Assembly: GCA_910591455.2 (NCBI GenBank)
Contig: OU342820.1
Span: forward strand, 20,864,128-20,928,127
DNA from: Pholis gunnellus
Lineage: Eukaryota > Chordata > Actinopteri > Perciformes > Pholidae
Direction: 5' to 3'
Length of the DNA stretch: 64,000 bases
Below are positions 11,224-23,829 of the stretch, piece by piece. The position numbers were made by a program, and so were the translations under genes. Every line of letters begins with the position of its first letter. Positions within the stretch are counted from its first letter, which is position 1. The notes under the pieces are model-generated. The model was given only the letters and a program-made list of their open reading frames with translations, searched no databases and was not told the origin of the DNA.

Positions 11224-12384
11224 CAGTGGCGGGCCGTCAGGGCCTGCAAAGCCTTCTCTGCTGGCCTAAACAGAATCACAAAGTTATAGCTATTTTATAA
11301 TTTAATAATTTTTCTTAAATACACTACATGTATCATAATTTATCAAAATATTTTTCCCATTATCTTATTTTCTCATTGCACAGCTACTGTGGTCCTCAGT
11401 TGCTCTGCTTCAGTGCAGCTTGTTTTAAGTAGAGCTTTTATCCAATCAGATGTCACCTCTGTGTCTCTAGGTAAGAAGAGAGGCCCCAGGCCTGCAGACT
11501 CACCAGTGAATCCATGTGCAGTTTAAGTGAATGGGGACGATGTTGTTGATTGGCATAGTCTTCAACCAATCAGATCTTTAGTTGAACATTCTTAGACGCG
11601 CCAGAGCGGCCTGCAGGCCTACAGCTACGTCAGCATTAGCAGCAGCGCTGCAGTGAGATTCTGTGCTGTGATTGGTCAGTGGGCGAGCACGTGACTGTCG
11701 TGAAACGAAACTTAACAGCAGAGGCTTAGTCGGAGTAGTGAGAGTTCATATTGAAAGATATGAATGAAATTATGATATTCTTTTGCATTTTGCTTGGTGT
11801 AGATTTTTTGTTTTTCTTTACCTAGCTTTGTTTTTTAAAACTCAATTGCTGAAGGAGGAGAAACGGATTTGTGAGTTGGGATTTAACCGTGGGATTAATC
11901 TTTGTCAACAAAGAAAAGAGGACGTGATCAGCATTTGGTAAGTCAACTGGTTCGATTTTTTACATCTAATATCTGAATGGCCCTTGAGTGTGTAGCAGAA
12001 TGCGTGTTGCTGCTGTTTTTTCGTTAAGCTAGTTAGCCTAGCCTCCCGGAACACTTGCGTAGCATCAGCTGTTTTTTGATGTGGTTCTTTTTGTTCCGGT
12101 TCAGAGGTCACACAGAGGTCACACGGACCGCTGTCTCCTAGTGAGAGCAGGAAACATTATATTTCCTACAATTTAAGCTTCTGTATTTTTTAAATGCACT
12201 AGTATTATTCAAACGTTTTGTTCGGTTTGTAAGCCTCGTACCAAACGGTTTAATACGAATACGTAACGTTATATAGTTACAGCCCAAGAAACGAATAATA
12301 ACCCTAGCTGTGGCGCCATCATGTGGTTATAAGGTGGTATTTCAGCAGTGAAGGCCCAGGTATAAAATGCACGGCCCGCCACTG
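11224..12384. mobile_element. Non-autonomous hAT-like DNA transposon, 1161 bp
   Basis: The ends are perfect 14-bp inverted repeats, CAGTGGCGGGCCGT at 11224-11237 and its reverse complement at 12371-12384. Both sides are flanked by the same 8 bases, CCTTGTAT (11216-11223 and 12385-12392). An 8-bp target duplication with CA...TG ends is typical of the hAT superfamily. No transposase ORF is present, so this is a deletion derivative or MITE-like copy. An intact target duplication suggests a fairly recent insertion. It sits between the pentraxin gene and the crlf3 3' region and interrupts nothing recognisable. Confidence 0.92.
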
Positions 12385-12392
12385 CCTTGTAT

Positions 12393-13590
12393 TATCGTCT
12401 ACAGGTAAACCAGTGCAACAGATTATGAAACTCAAGGTTCACGTCGTCGCTTTAATGTTTTATTTGTCGATTTGTCAAAGCACTTTGTAAACTCTGTTTT
12501 TAAAGGTGCGATGTAAATAAAGTTTATTATTCAAGTTTCTCACCAAAACTACATTTTACAGGACTACATTTAAACACATCATATGGTTATAATGTTACCT
12601 TCTTTGCATCATAATGTAACTCAGCGTTAGCCGTTAGCGGTGATGCTAACGTTAACTAGCTCTCCTCCGGTCAATTCAAACATGGATTTGTTGGTCACAA
12701 TGTGACATCATCAGGGATCGGTGACTAGAAGTCCATACATTTGAATATTTTACGAGTGAGAACAAATCTTGTTTTTTTTAATTTTCACTCATCAATTAGA
12801 TACACTTCGACAGTAAACTTATTTCAACGATGTTGTGTTTTGTGTCTCTGTCTCCTCCCAACCACCCGGCTCTGTACCGGTCTGGCCGATGGCCTTTGAG
12901 TTTGAGTTCATTGTTCAATGATTGCATTGCTGCCCCCTCGATGCACTTTAGTCAGTAGATGAATACACTGAAACGTTCACTGTCAACAATCATAAGGAGC
13001 TAGTTTGGGACACGTTGCTGCTGAACTTGACTTTTTTCTGTCTATATTCTGATTTACTATTGTTTCCCCCGACAATGCATCCCAGGATCCAGAGATGATT
13101 ACTGCCGAGTTTGTTCTTTTTAGAGATACGAGGTTCTAACAGGACAGACAAACACGTGATCTTATAGAAGATGAAGCATTGATGTAGATTAAACCAACAG
13201 GAGTCAAAAAGCAACATACACATTAATGCAGCAGAACTATAAATCCAGAAACATGAGCTATAATAGTGAAACATGTTACTGAAGAATAAATATTTAAGTA
13301 CATTTTGATGATCATACTTTTATTTAAGTGAGCTTTTGAATGCAGGACTTTGTGGTATTAGTACTTTAACTACTTCTTCCATCCCTGCAGTTCATCACAT
13401 TCTACATAAATACAGATATTACCAAGAAATATATGCAACATGTGTCTTTAAATTACAAAGGTGAATACTGCCTAAAATATTTCAGTTTTAAGTGAGAGCT
13501 GCATGTAAATACATTGTTGTTCTGTCTCGTCCATCACACGAGGCCTCGTTACGTCACAAACTCTGCAGAAAAGTTTTCAGTTTCCATAAT
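12393..13590. other. Intergenic sequence, repeat remnants only
   Basis: A tract GCACTTTGTAAACTCTGTTT followed by AATAAAGTTTATTATT (12480-12535) resembles a common teleost repeat or 3' UTR tail. A fragment of the dispersed ACTTCTTCCATC family lies at 13280-13390. No coding signal was seen. Confidence 0.5.
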
Positions 13591-13596
13591 TTGACC

Positions 13597-13602
13597 TTTA
13601 TT
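13597..13602 (-). terminator. Possible distal polyadenylation signal of crlf3
   Basis: TTCAATAAAGGTC on the minus strand. It would give a 3' UTR of about 2.8 kb from the stop at 16417. Nearer TTTATT tracts, for example around 14812, are alternatives. Confidence 0.35.
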
Positions 13603-13959
13603 GAACATCCACGACGACAGCAGCTGAGAACAGATGCAACGCAGAGCTTTGACCAGCTGTTCCCTCTGAACCATCCCCCTCAGTGTCCTCCTCAAAGACG
13701 GAAAACTGACCTCAGATCAGCCCAAAAACAAGGAGACATCGCTGCAGAGCGTCTGCCAGAGAGCTGCAGGACGAACACGTTTATTTATGGATTCAGAAAA
13801 GCTGAAAATGTTGTGAAGACGTTGAGAATTGTCACAAATAAGCGATGACGCTGCAGCATCATAGTTGAAGACCTTCACTCCTCCAGACAGACCAGGAAAT
13901 ATAAAAGAATAAACCCGACAGCAGACACATCCTGATGAACACAGCTCACAGAATAACAA

Positions 13960-14250
13960 TAACGTTACAGGAACAGTCGTATTTTGGGGAAATACACTTA
14001 TTTGTTTTCTTGCCCGAGAGGGAAACGAGAAGATCGACACCGATCTCATGTGTGTCTGTCAAAGACAAGAGCTGGAGCCCGGAGGTGATTAGCTTAGCTT
14101 AGCATAAAGACTGGAAACAGGGGGAAACGTTAGCCTGGCTCAGTCCAAAGGAAAAAAAAGACACGCTGCATCTCGTTTGTTTTATTTGTACAAAAACAGG
14201 AATGAAAAATGTTTACGTCCCAAAACGTCAAACTACTCCTTTAAAACAAG
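13960..14250. repeat. Dispersed teleost repeat with GCTTAGCTTAGCATAAAGAC core
   Basis: The stretch contains AGCTTAGCTTAGCATAAAGA, GGAAACAGGGGGAAACG, TTAGCCTGGCTC and a terminal ACTACTCCTTTAA. I recognise this as a widespread teleost repeat. Shorter relatives lie at 26000-26060, 34240-34310 (reverse) and 62465-62500. It lies within the presumed crlf3 3' UTR. Confidence 0.7.
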
Positions 14251-16416
14251 ACAACTGTGTTGATGAGGGCAGAACAGGATGAGCTGCAGTTCTCTTTGAT
14301 ATCATTAATAGAATATTTAGCATTTGTTGATGCTGGATTGACAAAATGAGACATTTGAAAACGTCAACTTTGACTCTAATTTCTAACATTTTATCGGTAG
14401 AACTGGATTTATCAATAACAATCGTAGCTGGATGGCAACAAACAGTACGAGACATTAAGAAATGATAAACTCAACTTCTCCTTTTAGTTTTATTAAACTG
14501 TTAAAATATTCCACAAAATGAGTTTCAAACCAGAGAAGAAGAAGTGGGACTTCCTGTCTGATCTGAACTGTTAACAGCGGGGACGATGCGTCTGAATGAG
14601 GATGAGTTCCTCACGGGTTCATCAATGAGCTGCAGCTTCACGTAAATACTGTTAATGATTGTCGACGCACAAATAATTCAACGTAACAGCTTGAATAGTT
14701 TAAAAAGGAGACAGTTCAGCCAAAAAACACTAAGGTTCACATCTTCAGTCTGGATATAAAAATCAAGAACAAAGTCTCCTCATAAAAGATCATCTTTACA
14801 TTTATTTTAACGAATGAGCAGTTTTATCTTTATGGAGGCAGAAACATTTTAGTTTAGTTTTAGACCCACTTTAAAGGTCTAATATGTAACTTTTAGAATT
14901 AAAATGCTATATATGTCGTTAAGTTGTGTACTTATTATCCCAAATGGTTCAACAGTTTTCAAACCTCTAGATACAATTCATTTTAATAAAGGTAACGGTG
15001 CGTTTGATTTGGAAACTTTGTTTTTAAGTGTTTTGGAGGAGCTCAAAGCTCGTTCTAGCGAGTCGGAGGCTCGTTTTCAGGTTAAAAGCTGCAGAGATTC
15101 ATGCGTTGGCTGCAACATCTCTCGAGCTTCTGATTGGCTCAGACGTCAGACGAGTGTCACATGCCGGTCAGCGAGATAAACTATCTGAAGCAACGAAACA
15201 AGCGGAGACAATTTCATCTGTTCCGCGTCTTTGTGTCGTTTAAAGGGAGAGTCTGGATGTGAATAAGTACTTCTTCACAGTCAGTTTAGGAGTGTAAAAT
15301 ACATCCACAGCAGAACATTACTCCATCTACTGTAGTAAAACTCTTGACTGTGTAGAAGTACATCATACAAACACACGCACTGTCCCTTTAAATCTGATCA
15401 CACCCTAACGGAGACCGGTTTGTGTTTGATGGTGAACTGTCCCTTTAAAAGTAAAACACGAGTTGACTTTCACAGTGACGAGTTAAAACAAATACAAATA
15501 AAAAACAGCAGCAGGTTTAGCAGAATGTTCTTCCTGCCGCTCCAAACTAAAAGATAAAAACTTATCTTGTGTGTTTTCCATCTACAAAGTGTCAAACTGT
15601 TCCTAAAAGTCTAAAAAACAACAACAACAATGGAGCTGTAAACAAAAGCCGACATCGTACGGAGGCCCCGAGAGGTCAAAAGTAAAAGCCGAGACGATCC
15701 GTCGGTTCACGTGGAAAAGATCAGAAACACTGACGGGTTCTTTGTTCAACAAAAGTCTGGAACCAATGGATCACAGAGAGTCGACACGTTTACATTCACA
15801 CGAGGAGACAAGTCGCTCAGAGGAACCAGGATCCAGAAAAACACGAGAAGTCATCCAGCGAGAATCCACACGTCCGTGGATTTGATTGGTCAATACAGTG
15901 TCTGGAAAGATGATGTCACTAACGTTCGATGGCGTTTTAGGCTCATTGTAATAATATTAATAACAAAATAATCTCTGGAGTAATTTCTTGTAAATTAACG
16001 ATTTGAATCTGTGAAATTCAGAGTTGAACCCTCTTCTCCCGGCTTTGTTATTCATCTTTTATCTAAAATACTTCCAGGAGGAATCGGTTGTGATCACAGT
16101 GAATCTGCGTCTCTGCTGAAGTGAAGCTGATGACAGCAGCGGCTCATTTTAAGTTGAATCTATTCTCTTTACTTCTCTTCCTCATGGAGATCTGGGGAAG
16201 TCTGCAAACTGTTTTTCAGGACATGGCTGGTCGACTTTGCCCCAAATTCTCTCAGGGTTTGTCCCAGTTTGCATAAACCCGGACCGGTGAATTACGGACA
16301 AATACTGTGTGAAGCTCCTGGAAGTCCACATCGTGGGAGTTAAATGCCGGATTGTTTCCAGACTCAACAGAACAACAGAAGAGAAAACTCCAGCAGATTT
16401 AATAAAAAGGATCCGT

Positions 16417-16678
16417 TTAAAACACCAGAACCTTCCAGCCGGAGTGGATGAACGAGCAGCCGAAGAAGAGGCAGTCCACCGCCTGGTCCACCAGCCAATC
16501 AAACACCACCTCGCGGCTCCCGGAGCCGATGGTGACCCTCAGCTTGAAGTGGCCCCCCCCCCCCTCGCTGCTGACGGGGAACAGGTTCACCACCTCCATG
16601 TCAAAGGTCACGGCGGAGCCCAGCGCCACGGCCGGCAGCTGGTTGGTCATCTCTTTACCGTTCACGAACACGGCTCCT

Positions 16679-16753
<75 letters not shown>

Positions 16754-18348
16754 CTCACTTTAGGATGAAGGCAACAACTCCCATGATGCCTTGCTGCTTC
16801 ACAATGTCAACAAACTCCGTCTGTTATTGATTTGAGAGAAATGTACATGTTGTGCCATCTGCCTTTTTTTTGGTTTGTTGTTGCAAAACTACTGTTTCCA
16901 AATAGTTTAGTTTTAAATGCATTGTTTCAAGATAATTAAAAGATGACGTCATCCCGACTCGCGTCTTCATCTCCAGATACAAATGCGACCGTTACTACGG
17001 ACGGGGATCGGTCCGGCTCCGTGTCGATACTCTTATCGGTTCTTTTTGATTAATTCGTAAGAAAAAAAAAAAGACAATTAATTAAGAAAAGAATCGATCT
17101 TTGTAAACAAAAAGTCTTTCTCGAGCAGCAATATTAAAAAGTTCTTAAATACGTTCTCAGCTGAACGATTAGCTTCTGTGACGTAACTTTTATCAGTCAG
17201 TGGAGTGAAAAGTAGAACGTTTCTCTCTGAAACACCGGAGAATAAAAAGCTTTGCAGCTCAGTTTGATCATAAACTTTGATGAGTTCCGTCTTAAGAAGA
17301 TACGAGATAATGACGACAAACAGTTCATGTTGGAAGCATTTCCTTCCACATAAAACATGTTTACTGAAGCTGCTGTCTGTGATAAAGCTGTGATCCCTTA
17401 AAGTGATACGATCAGAGAACTTCATTTCAAACCGTCTGCTCGACCTGAGATGCTGCCGTTACTTCAGTGACGTACTGAAGCTGAATCATCAACGTGTCCT
17501 GATGCGGCGGTTCGTACGATGTCTTGCTAACACACGTGTCACTCTGCGCTCGTTACGTGATCACAGCTCAGTGAGGTTTAGGCAGCTTACCACCCGGCCG
17601 TCCAATCACAGCGGAGGAGGGACGGACAACTCGCTGAACCACAAAGACACGATGAGAAGTGTTTAATGACGAGTACGTCGTGGTCTCGTTGTGTATGTAG
17701 TGAGAGCTTCATGGTGACCTCGGGTCAAACTAATGTGAAACAAAACGAGATGTTCCCACAAAAAACCTGGAAAAAAAACTCTTATTGTTGACTTTACTCT
17801 GGAACTTAATATCAAACTTAGTTGATATTTGTTGTTTGAATTTGTTGTCAAAGCTAAAGACTAAAACCATCTTTACCCCTTAAAAAAATCAAATAAATCA
17901 ATAAGAGGACGTTATTCGTGTCAGCGTACCGTTGGTGGAGATGCAGACGGCCTGGTCTCTCTGAAGGGAGTCGGCTCCTCTCCTGCTGTCCACACACACA
18001 CCCAGACTGTCCCTCCGGTCCATCTGACCTGATGCTGACATCCTGCACACACACACGCACACAAACATTGGTTATATTACTGTAAAAACCCAAATCTTTT
18101 ACATGAAGAAACCAAAAGAAAAGAGTTATGATTGAGACTGTGAGACACACACACACATCTCTACAGTCTATATGACGTATCTGAGTGTGTTTTGTGCGTA
18201 CTTGAAGGTGAGCGTCTGGCCACAGAAGTAGGTGGGTGCGTTGGAGTAGAGGACGGGGCAGCGCGAGTGGGCGGAGTCACTGCGCAGAGCGATGTTTCTC
18301 CTGCTGCTCAGGATGTAGCCCTCAGAGCCTGGACACCACTCTGCAGAC

Positions 18349-18434
<86 letters not shown>

Positions 18435-21400
18435 TAGTTTTAGGTAACATTCAACGTACAGCCGCTGGGACCCTTAGACTTACGATGCTATGATGCACAA
18501 ATACGCCTCCGAAGTGTGTTTTAAAGTTTAACAGACTTTTACTTCTAGTCTTTGATTCTTGTACATTCTAATTGTTTGAAAGTAGAAGGTGCAACAAAAC
18601 ACCAACAATGAAAGATACAATGTTCAGAAATGCATGAATTCATTGTATGAAGATGCAATTAAGTCCTATTTATGTAAATGTGCCTCCTCGTGTCATGTTG
18701 CATGTTTTACATCCATGTCTGACCCCCCCCCCCCCCCCGTGCAGCACCTCTAAATCTTCCCCTACCGTGCGGTGCGAGGGTGGTGTACCCCGTCTGCGGG
18801 ATGCTCCAGGGGCTCCACTCGGTGCGCCCCTCCCCGCGGGCGCAGACCCTGAACAGGTAGTCGGTGTGCGGGTCGAGGTGCAGCACCAGGAACTCACAGT
18901 CCCGACCGATGAAGGCGTCCTCGTACTGAGCCCCCCCCGCTGCCGGAGCGCCGGTGCTGCAGCCGGTAGTCTGCTGCTGCAAAGTCCTCGTCCACCTGAA
19001 GCAATAATAGTGATAATAATAATAATAATAGTAATGATAATGACATTTGCATCATTAAGAGTGTGTTCTGTGTGTTTACGCCGCGCTGACCTTACACCAG
19101 CGGACCAGGACGCTGCCCGGTCTCTCCTGCAGCTCTTCGATCTGGACCGGCGGGTGGGAGGAGACGGAGCCGAGGCGGGACACCCGGTCCCTCAGGAGAC
19201 CCAGCAGGGAGTCGTCCAGCTGGGCGGAAACACACGGAACGTCCACCAGCGCCGGCACCTCCGGAAGGCTGGAAAAAAACATGAAATAAAACACCATGAA
19301 GAACCAGAAGCTGAATGTTTTTGCACATTTGTTTGTTAGAGTTTGTTAGAGCCCTGAAAGCTGGTTCTGAATAAGTAAAACCCGGAGAACGGATGCGGTT
19401 CAGAGTTATCGGTTCTTCTATCGGTACTTTCTTAGTTGTGGAGTCAAAGACGTCAAAGACTTTGGAACTTCTTGTGTTGCAGCTCAGAAAAGACAATTTG
19501 TTTACATACAAGAATAATAAAGAAATGTTGATTCTTTTCTTAATTAATTGTCTTTTTTCCCCTCACAAAATACTCAAAACGAACCAATAAGAGCATCGAT
19601 AAGAGTATCGATAAGAGCATCGATAAGAGCATCGATAAGAGTATCAATAAGAGCATCAATAAGAGCATCAATAAGAGCATCAATAAGAGCATCAATAAGA
19701 GCATCAATAAGAGCATCAATAAGAGTATCAATAAGAGCATCAATAAGAGCATCAATAAGAGTATCAATAAGAGCATCAATAAGAGTATCAATAAGAGTAT
19801 CAATAAGAGCATCAATAAGAGCATCAATAAGAGTATCAATAAGAGCATCAATAAGAGCATCAATAAGAGCATCAATAAGAGTATCAATAAGAGCATCAAT
19901 AAGAGTATCAATAAGAGTATCAATAAGAGCATCAATAAGAGCATCAATAAGAGCATCAATAAGAGCATCAATAAGAGCATCAATAAGAGTATCAATAAGA
20001 GCATCAATAGGAGCATCAATAAGAGCATCAATAAGAGTATCAATAAGAGTATCAATAAGAGCATCAATAAGAGTATCAATAAGAGTATCAATAAGAGCAT
20101 CAATAAGAGCATCAATAAGAGTATCAATAAGAGCATCAATAAGAGCATCAATAAGAGCATCAATAAGAGTATCAATAAGAGCATCAATAAGAGTATCAAT
20201 AAGAGTATCAATAAGAGCATCAATAAGAGCATCAATAAGAGCATCAATAAGAGCATCAATAAGAGCATCAATAAGAGTATCAATAAGAGCATCAATAAGA
20301 GTATCAATAAGAGCATCAATAAGAGCATCAATAAGAGTATCAATAAGAGCATCAATAAGAGTATCAATAAGAGTATCAATAAGAGCATCAATAAGAGCAT
20401 CAATAAGAGTATCAATAAGAGCATCAATAAGAGCATCAATAAGAGCATCAATAAGAGTATCAATAAGAGCATCAATAAGAGTATCAATAAGAGTATCAAT
20501 AAGAGCATCAATAAGAGCATCAATAAGAGCATCAATAAGAGCATCAATAAGAGCATCAATAAGAGTATCAATAAGAGCATCAATAGGAGCATCAATAAGA
20601 GCATCAATAAGAGCATCAATAAGAGCATCAATAAGAGCATCAATAAGAGTATCAATAAGAGCATCAATAAGAGTATCAATAAGAGTATCAATAAGAGCAT
20701 CAATAAGAGCATCAATAAGAGCATCAATAAGAGCATCAATAAGAGCATCAATAAGAGCATCAATAAGAGTATCAATAAGAGCATCAATAAGAGTATCAAT
20801 AAGAGCATCAATAAGAGCATCAATAAGAGTATCAATAAGAGCATCAATAAGAGTATCAATAAGAGTATCAATAAGAGCATCAATAAGAGCATCAATAAGA
20901 GTATCAATAAGAGCATCAATAAGAGCATCAATAAGAGCATCAATAAGAGTATCAATAAGAGCATCAATAAGAGTATCAATAAGAGTATCAATAAGAGCAT
21001 CAATAAGAGCATCAATAAGAGCATCAATAAGAGCATCAATAAGAGCATCAATAAGAGTATCAATAAGAGCATCAATAGGAGCATCAATAAGAGCATCAAT
21101 AAGAGTATCAATAAGAGCATCAATAAGAGCATCGATAAGAGTATTGATAAGAGTATCAATAAGAGTATCAATAAGAGCATCAATAAGAGTATCAATAAGA
21201 GTATCAATAAGAGTATCAATAAGAGTATCAATAAGAGTATCAATAAGAGCATCAATAAGAGTATCAATAAGAGTATCAATAAGAGTATCAATAAGAGCAT
21301 CAATAAGAGTATCAATAAGAGTATCAATAGGAGCATCAATAAGAGCATCAATAAGAGTATCAATAAGAGCATCAATAAGAGTATCAATAAGAGTATCAAT

Positions 21401-22482
21401 AGGAGCATCAATAAGAGCATCAATAAGAGTATCAATAAGAGTATCAATAGGAGCATCAATAAGAGCATCAATAAGAGTATCAATAAGAGTATCAATAAGA
21501 GCATCAATAAGAGCATCAATAAGAGCATCAATAAGAGTATTGATAAGAGCCCTAGCGTCTCTGTCCCACCTGTCCAGTTGGATGTGCATGGCCTTCTTGG
21601 TGAAGCTGCCCAGTTGGTCCTCCTTCTCCCCGAGACCACAACGCAGAGCTGCTTCTCCTGGAGAGACGGAGACTATATTTAGATATCTAGCACAATGGAG
21701 GACGTTATTATATATAATTATGATATTGAACACATGCGTGATGATCTCATCTGAGTGACGTTTTATCAGAAGTAATAAATGCAACTTATGAGTATTTTCA
21801 TTGTTGATTATTTACCATTTAGCCTAAAACAAGTGTGAGAAAGTGTCATCTATGAATGCCCAAACCCCCAAATATTACATTCTATTATCACACAAAAGCA
21901 AAACGATCGACCCTCGATGGCGTCTGCGTCACCTTCTCTCAGCAGCTCGTCGGCCTGGCCCACGCCGTGCTCGATGAGGCTCTGGCAGTCGTCCAGCGGT
22001 TTGACGCTGTCCGCCTCGATGGCGTCCACCTCGGCCAGCAGGACGGCCAGACGCTCCGACAGCAGACGGCCCGCCGCCGCCTGCAGCTCCGTGAAGTGGC
22101 GCCGCAGGGCGTCGCGGGCCTGACCCGAGCTGCCCCGCACCTGGAGGACAGAGGACAGAGGACACGAGGTGAGAAGAAGGTTACGAGAAAGGAAGTGTTG
22201 GCTGTTTCATTTATGCAACTTTAAATCCTTGACTACTACTACTACTACTACCACCACTAGTAGTACTACTACTACCACTGCTACGACTACTACCACCACT
22301 AGTAGTACTACTACTACCACTGCTACTACTACTACTACCACCACTAGTACTACTACGACTACTACTACTACCACCGTACACAGACTACTCTCTCTGACGA
22401 GTAGCTTGTCAGGAAGCTTGCAGATTGTCATCAGCGGTCGAGGTCATGTTTCAGTTCCTCTTTGTAGAAAACACTTTTATTT

Positions 22483-22555
<73 letters not shown>

Positions 22556-22635
22556 AGGCAGAGGCAGCGATAGAGAGATAGCAGGAAACGGAAGGCTGAT
22601 TGACAACTGCTGCTCTGATAAAGAGACAGTACAAG

Positions 22636-22684
<49 letters not shown>

Positions 22685-22858
22685 TGTTTGTCCCAGAATA
22701 CACACTGTACTTTGTGTGTGTAAATGTGTGTGTGTGTGTTTGGACTTTTCCACTGGAGACAAAGCATCACTTCCTGGCGACTGTCAATATTGATCAATAT
22801 TTTGGGGTTGTTGAGACGACGAGATGCTGAAACACATTCTGGTGTCTCCTTTATTCTC

Positions 22859-22897
<39 letters not shown>

Positions 22898-22995
22898 AAT
22901 GTTTCCTTTAATCTGCTGGGCGACAGAAGGGGGTTCTGGGAAAGAAACATCATGTGTGATGGAGCAGCTGGGATTGGGCGGAGGGAGAAAAATGT

Positions 22996-23053
<58 letters not shown>

Positions 23054-23707
23054 ACTTTACTTATTGAACAGTTTGTCTCCACACAAAATCAATAAATAGT
23101 CAAGTGAATGGCTGCAGATTTGGAGGAATTGTGATGCATCATAAACACTTGAATCCAGTTTATCTCTTCGTTCATACTCGCCGTGTTGAGAAACGAATCT
23201 ACATCTGAGTAAATATGTTGCAGCCAAATCAAATAGTTCTCAGGATATTCATTCTACTGTACTACAGCTCAGAGGTAACTAATGTACTTTATACTGTACT
23301 ACAGCTAAGTAAGGTTTTGAATGCAGGCTTGTACTTGTACTGCAGTATTTTAGTGTGGTATTAGTATTCTCTCTGCAGTAAAGGATGTGAATACTTCCTC
23401 CACCACTGAAGAACGTTGGCTGTAGAACCATGAGTAACGGTTCACAGAAGGTGAATTCAGCTCCAGGTTGAGTTGTGCTTCATCAGCAGCCAGACGGCGG
23501 CGCTGCTCCACCGCTGTCCCGCTGCTGCTCCACTGCTGCTCCGCCTGTTTGGAGTGTGTAACCTGCAGCTGTGTGAGCGGACTGCGGTACCTGTGTGCGG
23601 GCCTGGTTGAGTCCGTTCAGGCGCTGCTGGAGCTCGCCGCGGTAGTTCTGAGCCGCCTCGATGCTTTCTTTGGCCTCCTGCAGCAGCAGGTCCACCTCCA
23701 CAGACAT
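16417..23707 (-). CDS. crlf3: crlf3, cytokine receptor-like factor 3
   Basis: CRLF3 is an intracellular orphan factor with an N-terminal coiled coil, one fibronectin-III domain carrying a WSXWS-type motif, and a SPRY-like C-terminus. Eight coding exons on the minus strand: 23591-23707, 21912-22140, 21570-21657, 19091-19268, 18766-18995, 18202-18340, 17930-18042 and 16417-16676. Diagnostic segments are MSVEVDLLLQEAKESIEAAQ, KPLDDCQSLIEHGV, SFTKKAMHIQLD, HPPVQIEEL, FRVCARGEGRTEWSPWS, EGYILSSRRNIALRSDS, DRDQAVCISTNG-like, FVNGKEMTNQLPAV and the terminal CSFIHSGWKVLVF. The length would be about 450 residues, against 442 in human. Exon 5 is 230 nt where the phases require 229: a G8 run (18931-18938 region, C on plus) holds one base too many, so the frame breaks as written. 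All other exons are intact, which favours a sequencing error or polymorphism over a pseudogene. Confidence 0.95.
16682..16752. repeat. (CA)n microsatellite abutting the crlf3 exon 8 acceptor
   Basis: About 70 bp of pure CA. On the sense strand of crlf3 it reads (TG)n followed by TCCCAG and the exon, so it replaces the polypyrimidine tract. Confidence 0.95.
18352..18431. repeat. (AC)40 microsatellite upstream of the crlf3 exon 6 acceptor
   Basis: 80 bp of pure repeat. On the gene strand it reads (GT)n followed by TTTTGTCTGCAG. Confidence 0.95.
19585..21549. repeat. 12-bp minisatellite in crlf3 intron 3, about 163 units with higher-order structure
   Basis: The unit is ATCAATAAGAGC or ATCAATAAGAGT, tandem over almost 2 kb. 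Rarer units carry CGATAAGAG (mainly at the left edge) or AATAGGAG. The order of the C- and T-variants repeats over long blocks: the 180 bases from 20101 equal those from 20881. Since 12 is a multiple of 3 and no stop falls in several frames, both strands show ORFs of 700 residues or more, which are artefacts. The array starts about 20 bases inside the intron, after the exon 3 donor. Confidence 0.97.
22236..22375. repeat. Imperfect ACT/ACC trinucleotide array in crlf3 intron 1
   Basis: Blocks of (ACT)n and (ACC)n with internal ACTAGTAGT palindromes recur about every 45 bases, roughly three times. Confidence 0.8.
22485..23049. repeat. Cluster of four CA/TG microsatellites in crlf3 intron 1
   Basis: CA runs lie at 22485-22553 and 22637-22682, and TG runs at 22861-22895 and 22999-23048. 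The change of strand makes adjacent CA and TG tracts complementary and able to pair in RNA. Confidence 0.93.
23240..23410. repeat. Dispersed teleost repeat fragment in crlf3 intron 1
   Basis: The same family as 2775-2945: TACTGTACTACAGCTCAGAG, AAGTAAGGTTTTGAATGCAG, CTGCAGTAAAGGATGTGAAT and CTTCCTCCACCACTG. It also contains two units of the motif amplified in suz12 intron 1. Confidence 0.75.
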
Positions 23708-23829
23708 CCTCCCGCCTCCTGAGACCAGCAAGGAGAGAGATGGATGTTTACAGAACACAACCGAAGACGCAGTGGAACCTGAAGCCCGACACCAACGGAC
23801 TCGCTGTTTCTATTAATCACTGCTAACTG

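Noticed and set aside
13492..15971. ORFs of about 90-120 residues downstream of crlf3
   Set aside because: They lack splice context and family similarity and fall in the presumed 3' UTR and repeats.
19585..21549. Regular array resembling a CRISPR
   Set aside because: Units are contiguous 12-mers without unique spacers, in a vertebrate intron.
19540..21784. ORFs of about 700 residues in several frames of both strands (LLLI-, IRAS- and LIDA-type repeats)
   Set aside because: They are forced by a 12-bp tandem repeat lacking stops, lie inside crlf3 intron 3 and have no codon or family signal.
16417..23707. crlf3 as a pseudogene
   Set aside because: Only one base in a homopolymer breaks frame; all other exons, splice sites and the stop are intact.
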